Below the pieces are notes generated by a model, which saw only the letters and a program-made list of their open reading frames with translations, had not been told where the DNA came from and did no database searches. Made by a program: the position numbers and the translations under genes. A DNA stretch of 64,000 bases from Sphingobium yanoikuyae (GTDB lineage Bacteria; Pseudomonadota; Alphaproteobacteria; Sphingomonadales; Sphingomonadaceae): NCBI RefSeq assembly GCF_034424525.1, contig NZ_CP139979.1:4301501-4365500 (forward strand), read 5' to 3'. Below are positions 26,462-36,666 of the stretch, in pieces. The number at the start of each line of letters is the position of its first letter. Position 1 is the first letter of the stretch.

Positions 26462-27004
26462 TCAACCGATCTTGGGCAGGCCATTCGAATTCGCAAGCCC
26501 CTGTGCCAGCGATTCGAGGACTTTGCGCAATTCCGGATCACCGATGTCGCGCAGGGAATCCCCCAGCTCGACCGGAATGGGTTTGAGGTTTCGGGGCGGC
26601 GGGCGCCGCTCGACCGGTGCGGGACCGACCATGCCCTGCTTCATCGCCACCTTGGCGACGGCGGCATAGCCGAAGAAGCGGTTCACCCGCTCGATGATGT
26701 CGGGCAGCGCATGCTGGATCATCGGCGCATGGCCGCTCATCACGGTGAGTTGCAGCGTGCCGCCCGATTTCTGGCCGACCGGGAAGCGGATCGATTCGGG
26801 CGCGGTGATCGCGGCATAGTCGGCGCCGACGATATCGTTCCAGCGGGTAACGATGCTCGACTGGACGAAACCGAACTTGCGGAATGCGGTGCGGCCGATT
26901 TCCGGCATCAGATCGGCGATCGCGCGCGGCGCACCCGTGCGGGGGCGCTCGGCCGGCGGCGCGGCGCGGCTCGTCTTTTTCGCGGTCGGGGGGCGTTCCG
27001 TCAT
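26462..27004 (-). CDS. DciA-like protein (DUF721)
   Basis: Protein of 180 residues of the DUF721 family, which includes DciA, the replicative-helicase (DnaB) loader or operator of bacteria without DnaC/DnaI. The KH-like DUF721 domain spans about residues 40 to 125: GFVQSSIVTRWNDIVGADYA and LTVMSGHAPMIQHALPDIIERVNRFFGY are the characteristic parts. N- and C-terminal tails are disordered-looking and Pro/Arg-rich. It is divergent from mutY with only 26 bases between the two starts, so the promoters must overlap. Link to replication is inferred from the family. Confidence 0.75.
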   Translation of the reverse strand: MTERPPTAKKTSRAAPPAERPRTGAPRAIADLMPEIGRTAFRKFGFVQSSIVTRWNDIVGADYAAITAPESIRFPVGQKSGGTLQLTVMSGHAPMIQHALPDIIERVNRFFGYAAVAKVAMKQGMVGPAPVERRPPPRNLKPIPVELGDSLRDIGDPELRKVLESLAQGLANSNGLPKIG

Positions 27005-27030
27005 GGCGCGCTACATGGCATAGGGCCGCC

Positions 27031-28101
27031 ATGCGCGTCGAGATGTCGGGTTCAAAAATCGCACGGGATCTGCTGGCCCATTATGACGTCCATGCCCGGC
27101 GCCTGCCCTGGCGCGCGCCGCCGGGCGCCAATGCGGCCGATCCCTATCATGTCTGGCTGTCCGAAGTGATGCTGCAACAGACCACGGTCGCGGCGGTCGG
27201 CCCCTATTTCGAGAAATTCACGGTCCGCTGGCCGACGGTGGAGGATCTGGCCGCCAGCGCCGACGCCGATCTGATGGCCGCCTGGGCGGGGCTGGGCTAT
27301 TATGCCCGTGCCCGCAACCTGCTGGCCTGCGCCCGCGCCGTGGTGGCCGACCATGGCGGCCGCTTCCCCGATACCGAAGACGCATTGCGCGCCCTGCCGG
27401 GCCTGGGCGCCTATACCGCCGCTGCCGTTGCCGCGATCGCCTTTGGCCAGCGCGCCGTGGTGGTCGATGCCAATGTCGAGCGGGTGGTCGCCCGCCTGTT
27501 CGCGATAGCGACGCCCTTGCCCGCCGCCCGGCCGGAAATACGCGCGGCGGCCGACAGCATCACGCCGGACCTGCGCGCCGGTGATTTTGCCCAGGCGATG
27601 ATGGACCTGGGCGCCACCATCTGCACGGCGCGCAATCCCGCCTGCGGCATCTGCCCGCTGCGTCAGGATTGCGCGGCGGTGCGCACTGCCGATCCTGCCG
27701 CCTTCCCGGTCAAGGCGCCGAAAAAGGCCAAGCCCCATCGCCTCGGCCATGCCTGGTGGATCGAACGGAGCGACGGCCAGGTCTGGCTGGTGCGTCGCCC
27801 GGACAAGGGATTGCTGGGCGGCATGCGCGCGCTGCCCAGTTCCGACTGGAATGCTGCGCCTGACGCCACGCCGCCCTTCGTCGCGCAGTGGCAGACCATC
27901 GATCCGCCGGTCGCCCATGTCTTCACCCATTTCTCGCTGGCGCTCAGCGTCCACACTACCCATGTGGGGCTGGACCATGTGCCGGCGGGCGCGGGCGAAT
28001 GGTGGCCGCGCGACCGGATCGGCGAGGCGGGGCTACCCACCCTGTTTGCGCGGGCAGCCGATGCGGCGATGAAGGAGATGACGGACGATGCACGGAACTG
28101 A
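27031..28101 (+). CDS. mutY: A/G-specific adenine DNA glycosylase
   Basis: MutY, 356 residues, removes adenine opposite 8-oxoguanine. The HhH-GPD core includes PYHVWLSEVMLQQT with the catalytic region, LPGLGAYTAAAVAAIAFG (HhH) and VDANVERVV with the essential Asp. The iron-sulfur ligands are C-x6-C-x2-C-x5-C in CTARNPACGICPLRQDC. The C-terminal NUDIX-like domain that recognises 8-oxoG is present (RLGHAWWIERSDGQVWLV to the end). The start is the ATG at 27031. The stop region overlaps nudC by 14 bases, so the two repair and housekeeping genes are co-transcribed. Confidence 0.95.
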   Translation: MRVEMSGSKIARDLLAHYDVHARRLPWRAPPGANAADPYHVWLSEVMLQQTTVAAVGPYFEKFTVRWPTVEDLAASADADLMAAWAGLGYYARARNLLACARAVVADHGGRFPDTEDALRALPGLGAYTAAAVAAIAFGQRAVVVDANVERVVARLFAIATPLPAARPEIRAAADSITPDLRAGDFAQAMMDLGATICTARNPACGICPLRQDCAAVRTADPAAFPVKAPKKAKPHRLGHAWWIERSDGQVWLVRRPDKGLLGGMRALPSSDWNAAPDATPPFVAQWQTIDPPVAHVFTHFSLALSVHTTHVGLDHVPAGAGEWWPRDRIGEAGLPTLFARAADAAMKEMTDDARN

Positions 28102-29008
28102 CCCCCAAGCGCATGGCCTGCCCGGTTTCGTCGGCGGCACGCTCGACCGGGTCGACCATATCCGCAGCAATCCCGCGCTCCATGCGCAGGCCTTTGCCGC
28201 GTCCAATGCCCGGCTGCTGATCCTCGAAGGGCTGGAGCCGGTGACCGACGATCATGGCCTGGCCCTGGCGCCGCTCGGTCCCGACGCCCGGATCGAGCAG
28301 CATGTGCTGCTCGGCGTCGATCTGCAGGATCGCCCGATCTTCGCCCATCTGGTCGAGACGCTGGAACAGGGGCCCAACGCGACGCCGCGATCGCGTGGCC
28401 TCGCCGATCTCGTCTCCGCGTCCGACGTTGCGCTCTACGGCACCGCGCGCAGCCTCGTCTTCTGGCATGCCCGCCACCGTTTCTGCTCGGTTTGCGGCGC
28501 GCCGACCCATGCGCACAAGGCCGGCTGGGCGCGGCGCTGCGAATCCTGCGCTTCCGAACATTTCCCGCGCGTCGACCCGGTCTCGATCATGCTCGCCGAA
28601 CATCAGGGCCGTGTCCTGCTCGGCCGCCAGCATAGCTGGCCGCCCGGCCGCTATTCCGCGCTCGCCGGCTTCATCGAGCCGGGCGAGACGGTCGAGGAAG
28701 CGGTCGCGCGCGAACTGAAGGAGGAAGCCGGCATCACGGTCCATTCGGTCCGCTATGTGATGAGCCAGCCCTGGCCCTTCCCGTCCTCGCTGATGATCGC
28801 CTGTGTCGCCCAGTGCGACGATCCCGCGCTGACCCTGGACGAGACCGAGATCGAACATGCCTTCTGGTGCGATGCCGATGGCGTCGCCGCCGCGCTGGCG
28901 GGCGATCCCGACGCGCCCTTCCTGGCGCCGCCGCGTATGGCGGTCGCCTGGCACCTGCTCGACCATTGGCTGCGCGGCGCGGTTGCCCCGTCCGACGCAA
29001 GGGCGTAA
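28088..29008 (+). CDS. nudC: NAD(+) diphosphatase (NADH pyrophosphatase) NudC
   Basis: Nudix hydrolase of 306 residues that cleaves NAD(H) and, in other bacteria, removes NAD caps from RNA. An N-terminal domain precedes a zinc ribbon (CSVCGAPTHAHKAG followed by RRCESCASEHFPR) and the Nudix box GFIEPGETVEEAVAREL-KEEAG. The NudC-specific SQPWPFPSSLM segment follows the box. The zinc ligands and the Nudix Glu residues are all present. Its ATG lies 14 bases before the mutY stop. It precedes the pmbA-like gene by 39 bases. Confidence 0.95.
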   Translation: MHGTDPQAHGLPGFVGGTLDRVDHIRSNPALHAQAFAASNARLLILEGLEPVTDDHGLALAPLGPDARIEQHVLLGVDLQDRPIFAHLVETLEQGPNATPRSRGLADLVSASDVALYGTARSLVFWHARHRFCSVCGAPTHAHKAGWARRCESCASEHFPRVDPVSIMLAEHQGRVLLGRQHSWPPGRYSALAGFIEPGETVEEAVARELKEEAGITVHSVRYVMSQPWPFPSSLMIACVAQCDDPALTLDETEIEHAFWCDADGVAAALAGDPDAPFLAPPRMAVAWHLLDHWLRGAVAPSDARA

Positions 29009-29047
29009 GGCCCGGCTTCGTCTTCACTACAGGATCGACCTCCCCTT

Positions 29048-30394
29048 ATGCTCAGCCTCGAAGAAGCCCAGTCGCGCGCGCAGGATCTGGTGACGGCGGC
29101 GCGCAAGGCGGGGGCGGACGCGGCCGACGCCATCTATGCCTGCAACGCCTCGACCACGGTGGCGGTGCGGCTTGGTGCGCTGGAGGATGTCGAACGGTCC
29201 GAGGGGGAGGAGATCGGCCTGCGCGTCTTCATCGGCCAGCGCTCGGCCAGCATTTCCGCGTCGGACATGAACCCGGCGACGCTCGCCACGCTGATCGATC
29301 GCAGCATCGCCATGGCGCGCGAAGCGCCGGAAGATCCCTATGCCGGCCTGGCGCCGGAGGATCGCCTGCTCAGGAAGCGCGCGCCCTCGCTCGACCTGGT
29401 CGACGAGGAAGAGCCTGAACCCGCCGCGCTGCGCGAACGCGCGCTGATCGCGGAAGAAGCGGCGCGCAGCATCCCCGGCATCACCAACAGCGAAGGCGGC
29501 GGCGCCGCCAGCGGCCGCAGCCAGGTCGCGCTTGCCACCAGCCATGGCTTTGCCGGCGCCTATGCCGCGACCAATCATTCGACCTGGGCCAGCGTGCTCG
29601 CGGGCAGCGGCGCCGACATGCAGCGCGACCATGCCAGCCATGCCAGCCGCCATCTCAAGGATCTGGACGATGCCGAAGCGGTCGGCATACGCGCCGGCCA
29701 GCGCGCGGTCGCCCGACTCAATCCGGGCAAGGTGGAAAGCGGCGTCATGCCGGTCATCTTCGATCCGCGCATCGGCTCCAGCCTGGTCGGTCATCTGATC
29801 GGCGGCATGGTCGGCCCGGCGATCGCCCGCCGCTCCAGCTTCCTGCTGGACTCGCTGGGCGAAACATTGTTCGACAGCAAGATCACGGTCATCGATGATC
29901 CGCTGCTGCTGCGCGGCCTGCGCTCGCGCCCGTTTGACGGCGAAGGGCTGCCGGTCGAGCGCCGCGCGCTGATCGAGGATGGCGTGCTGACCGGCTGGCT
30001 GATGGACAGCGCCTCGGCCCGCCAGCTTGGCCTGGAACCCACCGGCCATGCCAGCCGGGGCGGCGCCGGTGCGCCGGGCGCGGGCATCACCAATGTCCAT
30101 ATGGAAGCGGGCAGCCTGTCGGTCGGCGAACTGATGGCCGATGTGAAGCGCGGCATCTATGTCACCGAACTGATCGGCATGGGCGTCAATGGCGTCACCG
30201 GCGACTATAGCCGCGGCGCCGCCGGCTTCCTGATCGAAAATGGCGCGGTCGGCCCGGCCGTGTCCGAAATCACCATCGCCGGCAATCTGAAGGACATGTT
30301 CCGCACCCTTGTGCCGGCCAATGACCTGATGTTCCGCTATGCCATGAACGTGCCGACCCTGCGCGTCGACGGGATGACCGTTGCCGGCGGCTGA
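29048..30394 (+). CDS. pmbA: TldD/PmbA family metalloprotease subunit
   Basis: PmbA/TldE, 448 residues, partner of TldD in a heteromeric metalloprotease that processes small peptides such as modified toxins or antitoxins. The family blocks are visible: the N-terminal DAIYACNASTTVAVRLGALEDVERSE, the middle GRSQVALATSHGFAGAYA, the segment SSLVGHLIGGMVGPAIARRSSF and the late FLIENGAVGPAVSEITIAGNL. No canonical HExxH is expected in PmbA, and I see none. A tldD partner is not in the window. The end overlaps the start of cysQ by 14 bases. Confidence 0.9.
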   Translation: MLSLEEAQSRAQDLVTAARKAGADAADAIYACNASTTVAVRLGALEDVERSEGEEIGLRVFIGQRSASISASDMNPATLATLIDRSIAMAREAPEDPYAGLAPEDRLLRKRAPSLDLVDEEEPEPAALRERALIAEEAARSIPGITNSEGGGAASGRSQVALATSHGFAGAYAATNHSTWASVLAGSGADMQRDHASHASRHLKDLDDAEAVGIRAGQRAVARLNPGKVESGVMPVIFDPRIGSSLVGHLIGGMVGPAIARRSSFLLDSLGETLFDSKITVIDDPLLLRGLRSRPFDGEGLPVERRALIEDGVLTGWLMDSASARQLGLEPTGHASRGGAGAPGAGITNVHMEAGSLSVGELMADVKRGIYVTELIGMGVNGVTGDYSRGAAGFLIENGAVGPAVSEITIAGNLKDMFRTLVPANDLMFRYAMNVPTLRVDGMTVAGG

Positions 30395-31178
30395 GCCTCT
30401 GTTGCCGGCCGTCGTCGCGGCGGTCACCGATGCGGCCGATCGCGCGCTGGCGCTATGGGCCGATGGCGAAACGCGCGTGCGCCAGTGGGAAAAGGTGCCC
30501 GGCCATCCGGTCTGCGAGGCGGACCTGGAAATCGACGTCATGCTGCGCGAACGGCTGGCGGCGATCGATCCGCAGGCCGGCTGGCTGTCGGAGGAGACAG
30601 CCGATACCGTGCATCGCCTGGGCGTATCGCGTGTCTGGGTGGTCGATCCGATCGACGGCACCCGCGACTATCTGCGCGGCCGGCCCGGCTGGGCGGTCTC
30701 CGTCGCCCTGGTCGAGGATGGCGCGGTCAGGCTCGGCATTCTAGCGGCGCCCGCGCGCAAGGAATTGTGGATTGCGCAGGCCGGGCAGGGGGCGACCCGC
30801 AATGGCGTGCCGCTCCATGCCGGCAATCGCACCATGTTGCCTGGCGCCCGCGTGCCCGCCGATCAGCTGCCGCGCGCCGACCGCGATCTCGTCACCGTGG
30901 ACAAGCCCAACAGCATCGCGCTGCGCATGGCGATGGTCGCCGCCGATGAGGCCGATCTGGTCGCCACCGTGCGCTGGGGCAATGAATGGGATGTCGCCGC
31001 CTCCGCCCTGATCGCGCAGGAGGCCGGCGCCATCGTCACCGACGCGCTGGGCGATCCGCTCGCCTTCAACCGGCCCCAGCCGGTCGCCTTCGGCCTGCTC
31101 TGCGCGGCGCCGGGCATCCATGCGGCCGCCGCCGCCCGCCTCGCGCCGCGCGCGAAGGAAATATTGGGCAAGGCCTGA
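30381..31178 (+). CDS. cysQ: 3'(2'),5'-bisphosphate nucleotidase CysQ-like
   Basis: Inositol-monophosphatase fold phosphatase, 265 residues, which degrades phosphoadenosine phosphate (PAP) made by sulfotransferases and by sulfate assimilation. The metal-binding motifs are EET (LSEETADT), WVVDPIDGTRDYLRG and WGNEWDVAASALIAQEAGA, all in order. The only suitable start is TTG at 30381 (or TTG at 30402), inside the end of pmbA. The window also holds a sulfotransferase-like gene (41.6-42.6 kb) whose by-product would be PAP if it uses PAPS, but they are 10 kb apart. Converges with the SGNH gene with no gap. Confidence 0.85.
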   Translation: MPAAEPLLPAVVAAVTDAADRALALWADGETRVRQWEKVPGHPVCEADLEIDVMLRERLAAIDPQAGWLSEETADTVHRLGVSRVWVVDPIDGTRDYLRGRPGWAVSVALVEDGAVRLGILAAPARKELWIAQAGQGATRNGVPLHAGNRTMLPGARVPADQLPRADRDLVTVDKPNSIALRMAMVAADEADLVATVRWGNEWDVAASALIAQEAGAIVTDALGDPLAFNRPQPVAFGLLCAAPGIHAAAAARLAPRAKEILGKA

Positions 31179-31880
31179 TCAGCCGCCGGTGCAGGCCTTC
31201 ACCGTCTGGGCGGGCAGCACCTCTTTCAGTCTAGCCCGCACGACATCGGCCCAGATGCGGTAACCGGCCGGGTTCATATGCACCTTGTCTGCCTGATAAT
31301 TGTCGCCCAGCTTGCCGTCCTTCAGCAGTGGCGTGGTGATGTCGGCATAATGGACATTCTGCATGTGCGGGATCAGCCGCCGGGTCGCATCATTATAGAT
31401 TTGCTGCTGCGGAAAGATCGCCCAGCGCCCCGGACTGGGCTTCACCGACAGGATGATGACCGGCACATTGCCCAGCATGTCGCTGCGCATCTCCAGGAAG
31501 CGGGCCATATCGTGGAAGATCGGCCGTAGCTGTCGCCCGCCCGCCAGATCATTCTCGCCGGCATAGAGGATGATCGCCGCCGGTTTTGGCGTTCCCGGCT
31601 CGATATTGGCGAAACGCGGCAATATCTCGTTGAAGGTGGCGCTGTTGATGCCGCGATTATGCGCGACCCAGGGCGCCATATCCTGCTCCAGGCTGGTCCA
31701 GCGCTTGATCGACGAACTGCCCACGAACCACAGGGCGCATGGCCCTTCGCGCCCCTGCCCGTCCGGCAGGGTCTGGCTGGCATCGCGATAATGGGTGAAG
31801 GCGAACCAGCCCCCGACGATCACGCAAAAAATCGACAGGGCCAGCAGACGCTTGCCCAAAGCTGTATCCAGTCTCTGCAA
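31179..31880 (-). CDS. SGNH/GDSL hydrolase, membrane anchored
   Basis: Hydrolase of the SGNH family, 233 residues. A transmembrane signal anchor lies at about residues 10 to 28 (LLALSIFCVIVGGWFAF). The family blocks are: Ser in FVGSSSIKRW, Gly/Asn in NRGINSATFNE, Asn in YAGENDL, and the Asp/His pair in DKVHMNPAGY. The active site faces the periplasm. Such enzymes are often O-acetyl or acyl esterases. It is divergent from an acyltransferase-3 family gene with a 150-base AT-rich spacer, so both may act on the same surface glycan. Confidence 0.85.
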   Translation of the reverse strand: MQRLDTALGKRLLALSIFCVIVGGWFAFTHYRDASQTLPDGQGREGPCALWFVGSSSIKRWTSLEQDMAPWVAHNRGINSATFNEILPRFANIEPGTPKPAAIILYAGENDLAGGRQLRPIFHDMARFLEMRSDMLGNVPVIILSVKPSPGRWAIFPQQQIYNDATRRLIPHMQNVHYADITTPLLKDGKLGDNYQADKVHMNPAGYRIWADVVRARLKEVLPAQTVKACTGG

Positions 31881-32030
31881 GATGATGGCGACCCTCCTGC
31901 TAATGGCCGAAGTCTAAACGATATTTTCCTTAAGAAAAGATGGCTGCGACGGAATGATGCCATTGCGGATTTTAAGAGCTTGGCAATATTGTGACGCTAT
32001 CGTTTCGATGGCAAATTTTGCGAGCATATC
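31881..32030. promoter_or_regulatory. Divergent AT-rich spacer between SGNH and acyltransferase genes
   Basis: 150 bases without coding potential and much richer in A+T than the flanks. It holds an imperfect dyad TTTTCCTTAAGAAAA (31924-31938), a possible operator or promoter element for one or both divergent genes. Confidence 0.35.
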
Positions 32031-32987
32031 GTGACCAAGAACCCGTCGATCGACCTGCTGAAAGGCTTGCTGATCCTGCTCGTCATGGGCGGGCACGCGA
32101 TGGAATTGACGCATCAGCAGCATGTCCTGCTGTGGATCGGCTCGGGTTTCCGCATGCCGCTGATGATCGGCATTTCCGGCTATCTGCTCAACGTCACGCG
32201 CACCCGCTCCATGCCGACGGGCGAGATGTTCAGCCGCTATGGCCGGCGCATGCTGCTGCCCTGGGCGGTGGCGATGCTCGTCTACTGGCTCGCCAGTGGC
32301 GGCCTGCTTTCCTGGCAGACCCCGCTCGACCTGCTGCTGCGTCCGCCCTTCCATCTCTGGTATGTGCCGGCGCTGTTCCTGTTGATCCTGGTGACCCGGT
32401 TGCTACCACTTTCACCGCTTGTGCTGCTGGCGATCGGCACGCCCGTCAGCCTGGCCACCATGTATAGTTTCGGCCTCGACCATGGTGCAGTGGGCGGCAG
32501 CCTGTTGTCGCCCGACAGCCGTTTCCTGCGCTACCCCGTCTATTTCTTCTTCGGCATGCTGATGGCCGAACGGGGCATGCCCAAACGCTATCTGTGGCCC
32601 GTGCTGCTGGTCGGGGCGCTGGGGCTGTTCTGGTGGTCGGATCTTTATGGCACCGGCAATGCGCTTGCCTTCGTGCCCGCCCGCTTGCTCATGTGTCTGG
32701 CGCTGATTGCGCTGCTGCCCAGCATCTCGGCGGTGCGCCTGCATTTCGGCCCGATCAACAGGATCGGGCGCGAAAGCCTGTTCTTCTATCTCTGGCATCC
32801 GCTGGTGATGGGGCTGGTGGCGATGCTCGACCCGCATGGCGCCGTCATCCTCGCTGGTGCGGTGCTGCTGCTCTACATCGCCAGCGCGCTTGCGGGGCAG
32901 GGGCGATTGCCGCCCCTGTTGCTGGGCGCAGTGCCGCAACGCAGGCCGGCCCCGGTCGCCATGCAACCGGAACCGGTCACGGCTTAG
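32031..32987 (+). CDS. Acyltransferase family 3 membrane protein (OafA-like)
   Basis: Polytopic membrane protein of 318 residues of the acyltransferase-3 family, which O-acylates exopolysaccharide, LPS or peptidoglycan. The N-terminus NPSIDLLKGLLILLVMGGHA carries the family's conserved basic residue and His. About nine hydrophobic helices follow, ending with AVLLLYIASALAG. The start is GTG at 32031; the preceding AT-rich spacer is shared with the divergent SGNH hydrolase. The stop overlaps the stop of the convergent HhH gene. Acceptor and donor are not evident. Confidence 0.8.
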   Translation: MTKNPSIDLLKGLLILLVMGGHAMELTHQQHVLLWIGSGFRMPLMIGISGYLLNVTRTRSMPTGEMFSRYGRRMLLPWAVAMLVYWLASGGLLSWQTPLDLLLRPPFHLWYVPALFLLILVTRLLPLSPLVLLAIGTPVSLATMYSFGLDHGAVGGSLLSPDSRFLRYPVYFFFGMLMAERGMPKRYLWPVLLVGALGLFWWSDLYGTGNALAFVPARLLMCLALIALLPSISAVRLHFGPINRIGRESLFFYLWHPLVMGLVAMLDPHGAVILAGAVLLLYIASALAGQGRLPPLLLGAVPQRRPAPVAMQPEPVTA

Positions 32988-33553
32988 ATCTTGCCATATT
33001 TCGCTTCGAAGCCGGCAATGTCGCCGGCGGCGAGATATTTGGCCTGGTCGATCCACTGGTCGCGGACCGGCCGCCCCTTGAAATTGCCCAGCTTCGCGTC
33101 GATCGCGGCGATGTCGCTGTCGCTCCAGCCGGCGATCTGGGCATAGCGGGTAACGCCCAACTCGGTCAGCAATGCGCCCAGCTTGGGGCCAACGCCCTTC
33201 AGCTTCAGCAGGTCGTCGGCGCCATCGGCCGGTGCCGCGACGGCAGGCGATGACGGGATCGGCGCCGGCGTCGGTTCGATCACAGGCGCGGGCGCAGGCG
33301 CTTCCTCGACCACCGGCTCGACCGCGACCGGCTCGGCGACCACGGGCTCGGCGACCGGCACCGGATCGGGCGTCGCCACCAGCGGCGCGACGACCGGCTC
33401 GGCAATCGGCTCGGCGGCGACGGGCGGCGCCACCGGGGCGGGGTCTTCCGCCACGGCCGACTTGCCCTTGCCCGACAGCAGGAACACCAGGCCGATCACG
33501 ACCAGCAGCGCGATCAGCAGCCACAGGCCATAGTCCATGAAGAATTCCTGCAT
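32984..33553 (-). CDS. Membrane-anchored protein with C-terminal HhH domain
   Basis: Protein of 189 residues. One N-terminal transmembrane helix (YGLWLLIALLVVIGLVFLLSG), then an Ala/Pro/Val/Glu-rich linker of about 80 residues made of irregular VVAEPVAVEPV-like repeats, and a C-terminal domain of about 80 residues with the helix-hairpin-helix motif LKGVGPKLGALLTELGV and ending GFEAKYGKI. The latter resembles the predicted 5'-nuclease/flap-endonuclease-like helix-3-turn-helix domain found in many alphaproteobacteria. Function is not known. Start ATG at 33553, with GGGAGG upstream; ATG at 33538 is an alternative. The linker suggests it spans a compartment. Confidence 0.6.
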   Translation of the reverse strand: MQEFFMDYGLWLLIALLVVIGLVFLLSGKGKSAVAEDPAPVAPPVAAEPIAEPVVAPLVATPDPVPVAEPVVAEPVAVEPVVEEAPAPAPVIEPTPAPIPSSPAVAAPADGADDLLKLKGVGPKLGALLTELGVTRYAQIAGWSDSDIAAIDAKLGNFKGRPVRDQWIDQAKYLAAGDIAGFEAKYGKI

Positions 33554-33604
33554 CGCCCTTTGCCTCCCGGAATGGATATGTCGCCCTATTTAAGGACGCT
33601 TGGC

Positions 33605-33641
33605 GGCGCGGGACAAGGGGGACATGTCCCGATCCCGCGCC
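33605..33641 (-). terminator. Stem-loop downstream of purD
   Basis: Nested dyads: outer GGCGCGGGA / TCCCGCGCC and inner palindrome GGGACATGTCCC. It starts 10 bases after the purD stop and lies before the HhH gene. There is no T-run, so termination is likely but not certain. Confidence 0.5.
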
Positions 33642-33651
33642 GGTTTGGCCC

Positions 33652-34929
<1,278 letters not shown>

Positions 34930-34936
34930 CTCGGCC

Positions 34937-36430
34937 ATGTCCCCGGAATTTGATGCCTATGACAGTTCGGGCCGCCTGTTAGCCGAGGAAAGGGCGGGGG
35001 ACAACGCGCCGCCGCTCAGTGTCAGCGAATTGTCGGGCCTGCTGAAGCGCACGGTGGAGGATCGCTTCGGCCATGTCCGCCTGCGCGGCGAGATTTCCGG
35101 CTTCAAGCGCGCGGCTTCGGGCCATCTCTATCTGGCGCTCAAGGACGACAATGCCGTGCTCGACGGGGTGATGTGGAAGGGCGGGGCGCAACGGCTCGCC
35201 TTCCAGCCGCAGGACGGGGTGGAGGTGATCGCCACCGGCAAGCTCACCACCTATCCTGGCCGCTCCAAATATCAGATCGTGATCGACCGGATGGAGTTGG
35301 CGGGCGAGGGCGCGCTGATGGCGCTGCTCGAAAAGCTCAAGGCCAAGCTCGCGGCCGAAGGGCTGTTCAACCGCGACCGCAAGCGCCGCCTGCCCTTCCT
35401 GCCGCGCACCATCGGCGTCGTTACCTCGCCCACCGGCGCGGTGATCCGCGACATTCTCCACCGCCTGGCGGATCGCTGCCCGACCCAGGTGCTGCTCTGG
35501 CCGGTACTGGTCCAGGGGCAGGGCGCGGCCGAACAGATTGCCCGCGCCGTGCGCGGCTTTTCCGCCATGGACGGCAGCGGCCCGCTGCCCCGGCCCGACC
35601 TCGTCATCGTTGCGCGCGGCGGCGGCTCGATCGAGGATCTGTGGAGCTTCAACGAGGAAATCGTTGTCCGCGCTGTCGCCGAATGCTCGATCCCGACCAT
35701 TTCGGCGGTCGGGCATGAAACCGACACGACCTTGTGCGACTATGCCGCCGACATGCGTGCGCCCACACCGACCGCTGCCGCCGAAATGGCGGTGCCGGTC
35801 CGCGCCGAACTGCTGGCGATGCTGGGTGAAATGGGCCTGCGCTCCGGCCGGGCGGTGCGGCGCGGGGCGATGCAGGCGCGCGAACGGCTGGAGATGCAGG
35901 CGCGGCTGATGCCGACGCCCGACACCCTGCTCGCGCCGCAGCGGCAGCGGCTCGACCTTCTGTCCGACGGTCTCAACAGCGGCCTGCGCCACCGTCTGGC
36001 CGACGCCCGCGCCCATCTGGGCCAGGTCAGTGGCGCGCTGCGCCCGGCCTTGCTGCGCCAATATGTCAGCCGCGCGGCGGAGCGGGTCGACCGGTTGCGG
36101 CTGCGCCCCGACTATCTGACCCGCGTCTATCGCGACCGGGCGACCGCCTTCGATCGCCTCTCGCGCCTCTTCACCTCGGTCAATCCCGATCTGCCGTTGC
36201 AGCGCGGCTTTGCTCGGGTGATGGCGGGCGACCGGCTGGTCCGTTCGGTCACCGATGCGCAGGCCGCAGGTCAGGTCAGCCTGCACTTCGCCGATGGCGC
36301 CGTGGCCGCCGCGATCGACACCGCCGCACCTCTTGAGCCGGCCCCCGCGCCCGCTATATCCGCCCCATCCCGTCCCGCGCGCAAGCCGCGCGACACCGTT
36401 GAAGGTGGCCAGCAGGATCTCTTCTCCTGA
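34937..36430 (+). CDS. xseA: Exodeoxyribonuclease VII large subunit
   Basis: Catalytic subunit of ExoVII, 497 residues. The N-terminal OB-fold is [22 protein letters not shown]. The catalytic domain holds [34 protein letters not shown] and [30 protein letters not shown], all family hallmarks. The C-terminus is a long coiled helical tail, finishing in a Pro/Ala-rich segment. The start at 34937 (MSPEFDAYD) is close to the purD start on the other strand; an upstream in-frame ATG (34922) would overlap purD. xseB is not adjacent. Confidence 0.95.
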   Translation: MSPEFDAYDSSGRLLAEERAGDNAPPLSVSELSGLLKRTVEDRFGHVRLRGEISGFKRAASGHLYLALKDDNAVLDGVMWKGGAQRLAFQPQDGVEVIATGKLTTYPGRSKYQIVIDRMELAGEGALMALLEKLKAKLAAEGLFNRDRKRRLPFLPRTIGVVTSPTGAVIRDILHRLADRCPTQVLLWPVLVQGQGAAEQIARAVRGFSAMDGSGPLPRPDLVIVARGGGSIEDLWSFNEEIVVRAVAECSIPTISAVGHETDTTLCDYAADMRAPTPTAAAEMAVPVRAELLAMLGEMGLRSGRAVRRGAMQARERLEMQARLMPTPDTLLAPQRQRLDLLSDGLNSGLRHRLADARAHLGQVSGALRPALLRQYVSRAAERVDRLRLRPDYLTRVYRDRATAFDRLSRLFTSVNPDLPLQRGFARVMAGDRLVRSVTDAQAAGQVSLHFADGAVAAAIDTAAPLEPAPAPAISAPSRPARKPRDTVEGGQQDLFS

Positions 36431-36453
36431 TGCGCCGCAGAAAGGCCTGATCC

Positions 36454-36666
36454 ATGCTGATGTCCAACCGCGACCGCCCGGCCCGGCTGCATTATATGCC
36501 CTACAGCTTCCGCGTGCTGCAGGCCGGCGACCATGTGCTGTGCGCCATATCCGGCCAGCGCATCCCGCTGGAGGATCTGCGCTACTGGTCGATCGCCCGG
36601 CAGGAACCCTATGCCAGCGCCGCTTTGTCGGTCGAGGCGGAACTGAAGGCACGCGCCGCCGGATGA
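36454..36666 (+). CDS. DUF2093 family small protein
   Basis: Conserved protein of 70 residues (DUF2093), typical of alphaproteobacteria and of unknown function. The sequence shows ARLHYMPYSFRVLQAGDHVLCAI and SGQRIPLEDLRYWSIARQEPY, the core pattern of the family. There is no signal or membrane segment. It follows xseA by 23 bases and its TGA overlaps the ATG of the M23 peptidase gene, a gene order I know from sphingomonads. Confidence 0.8.
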   Translation: MLMSNRDRPARLHYMPYSFRVLQAGDHVLCAISGQRIPLEDLRYWSIARQEPYASAALSVEAELKARAAG

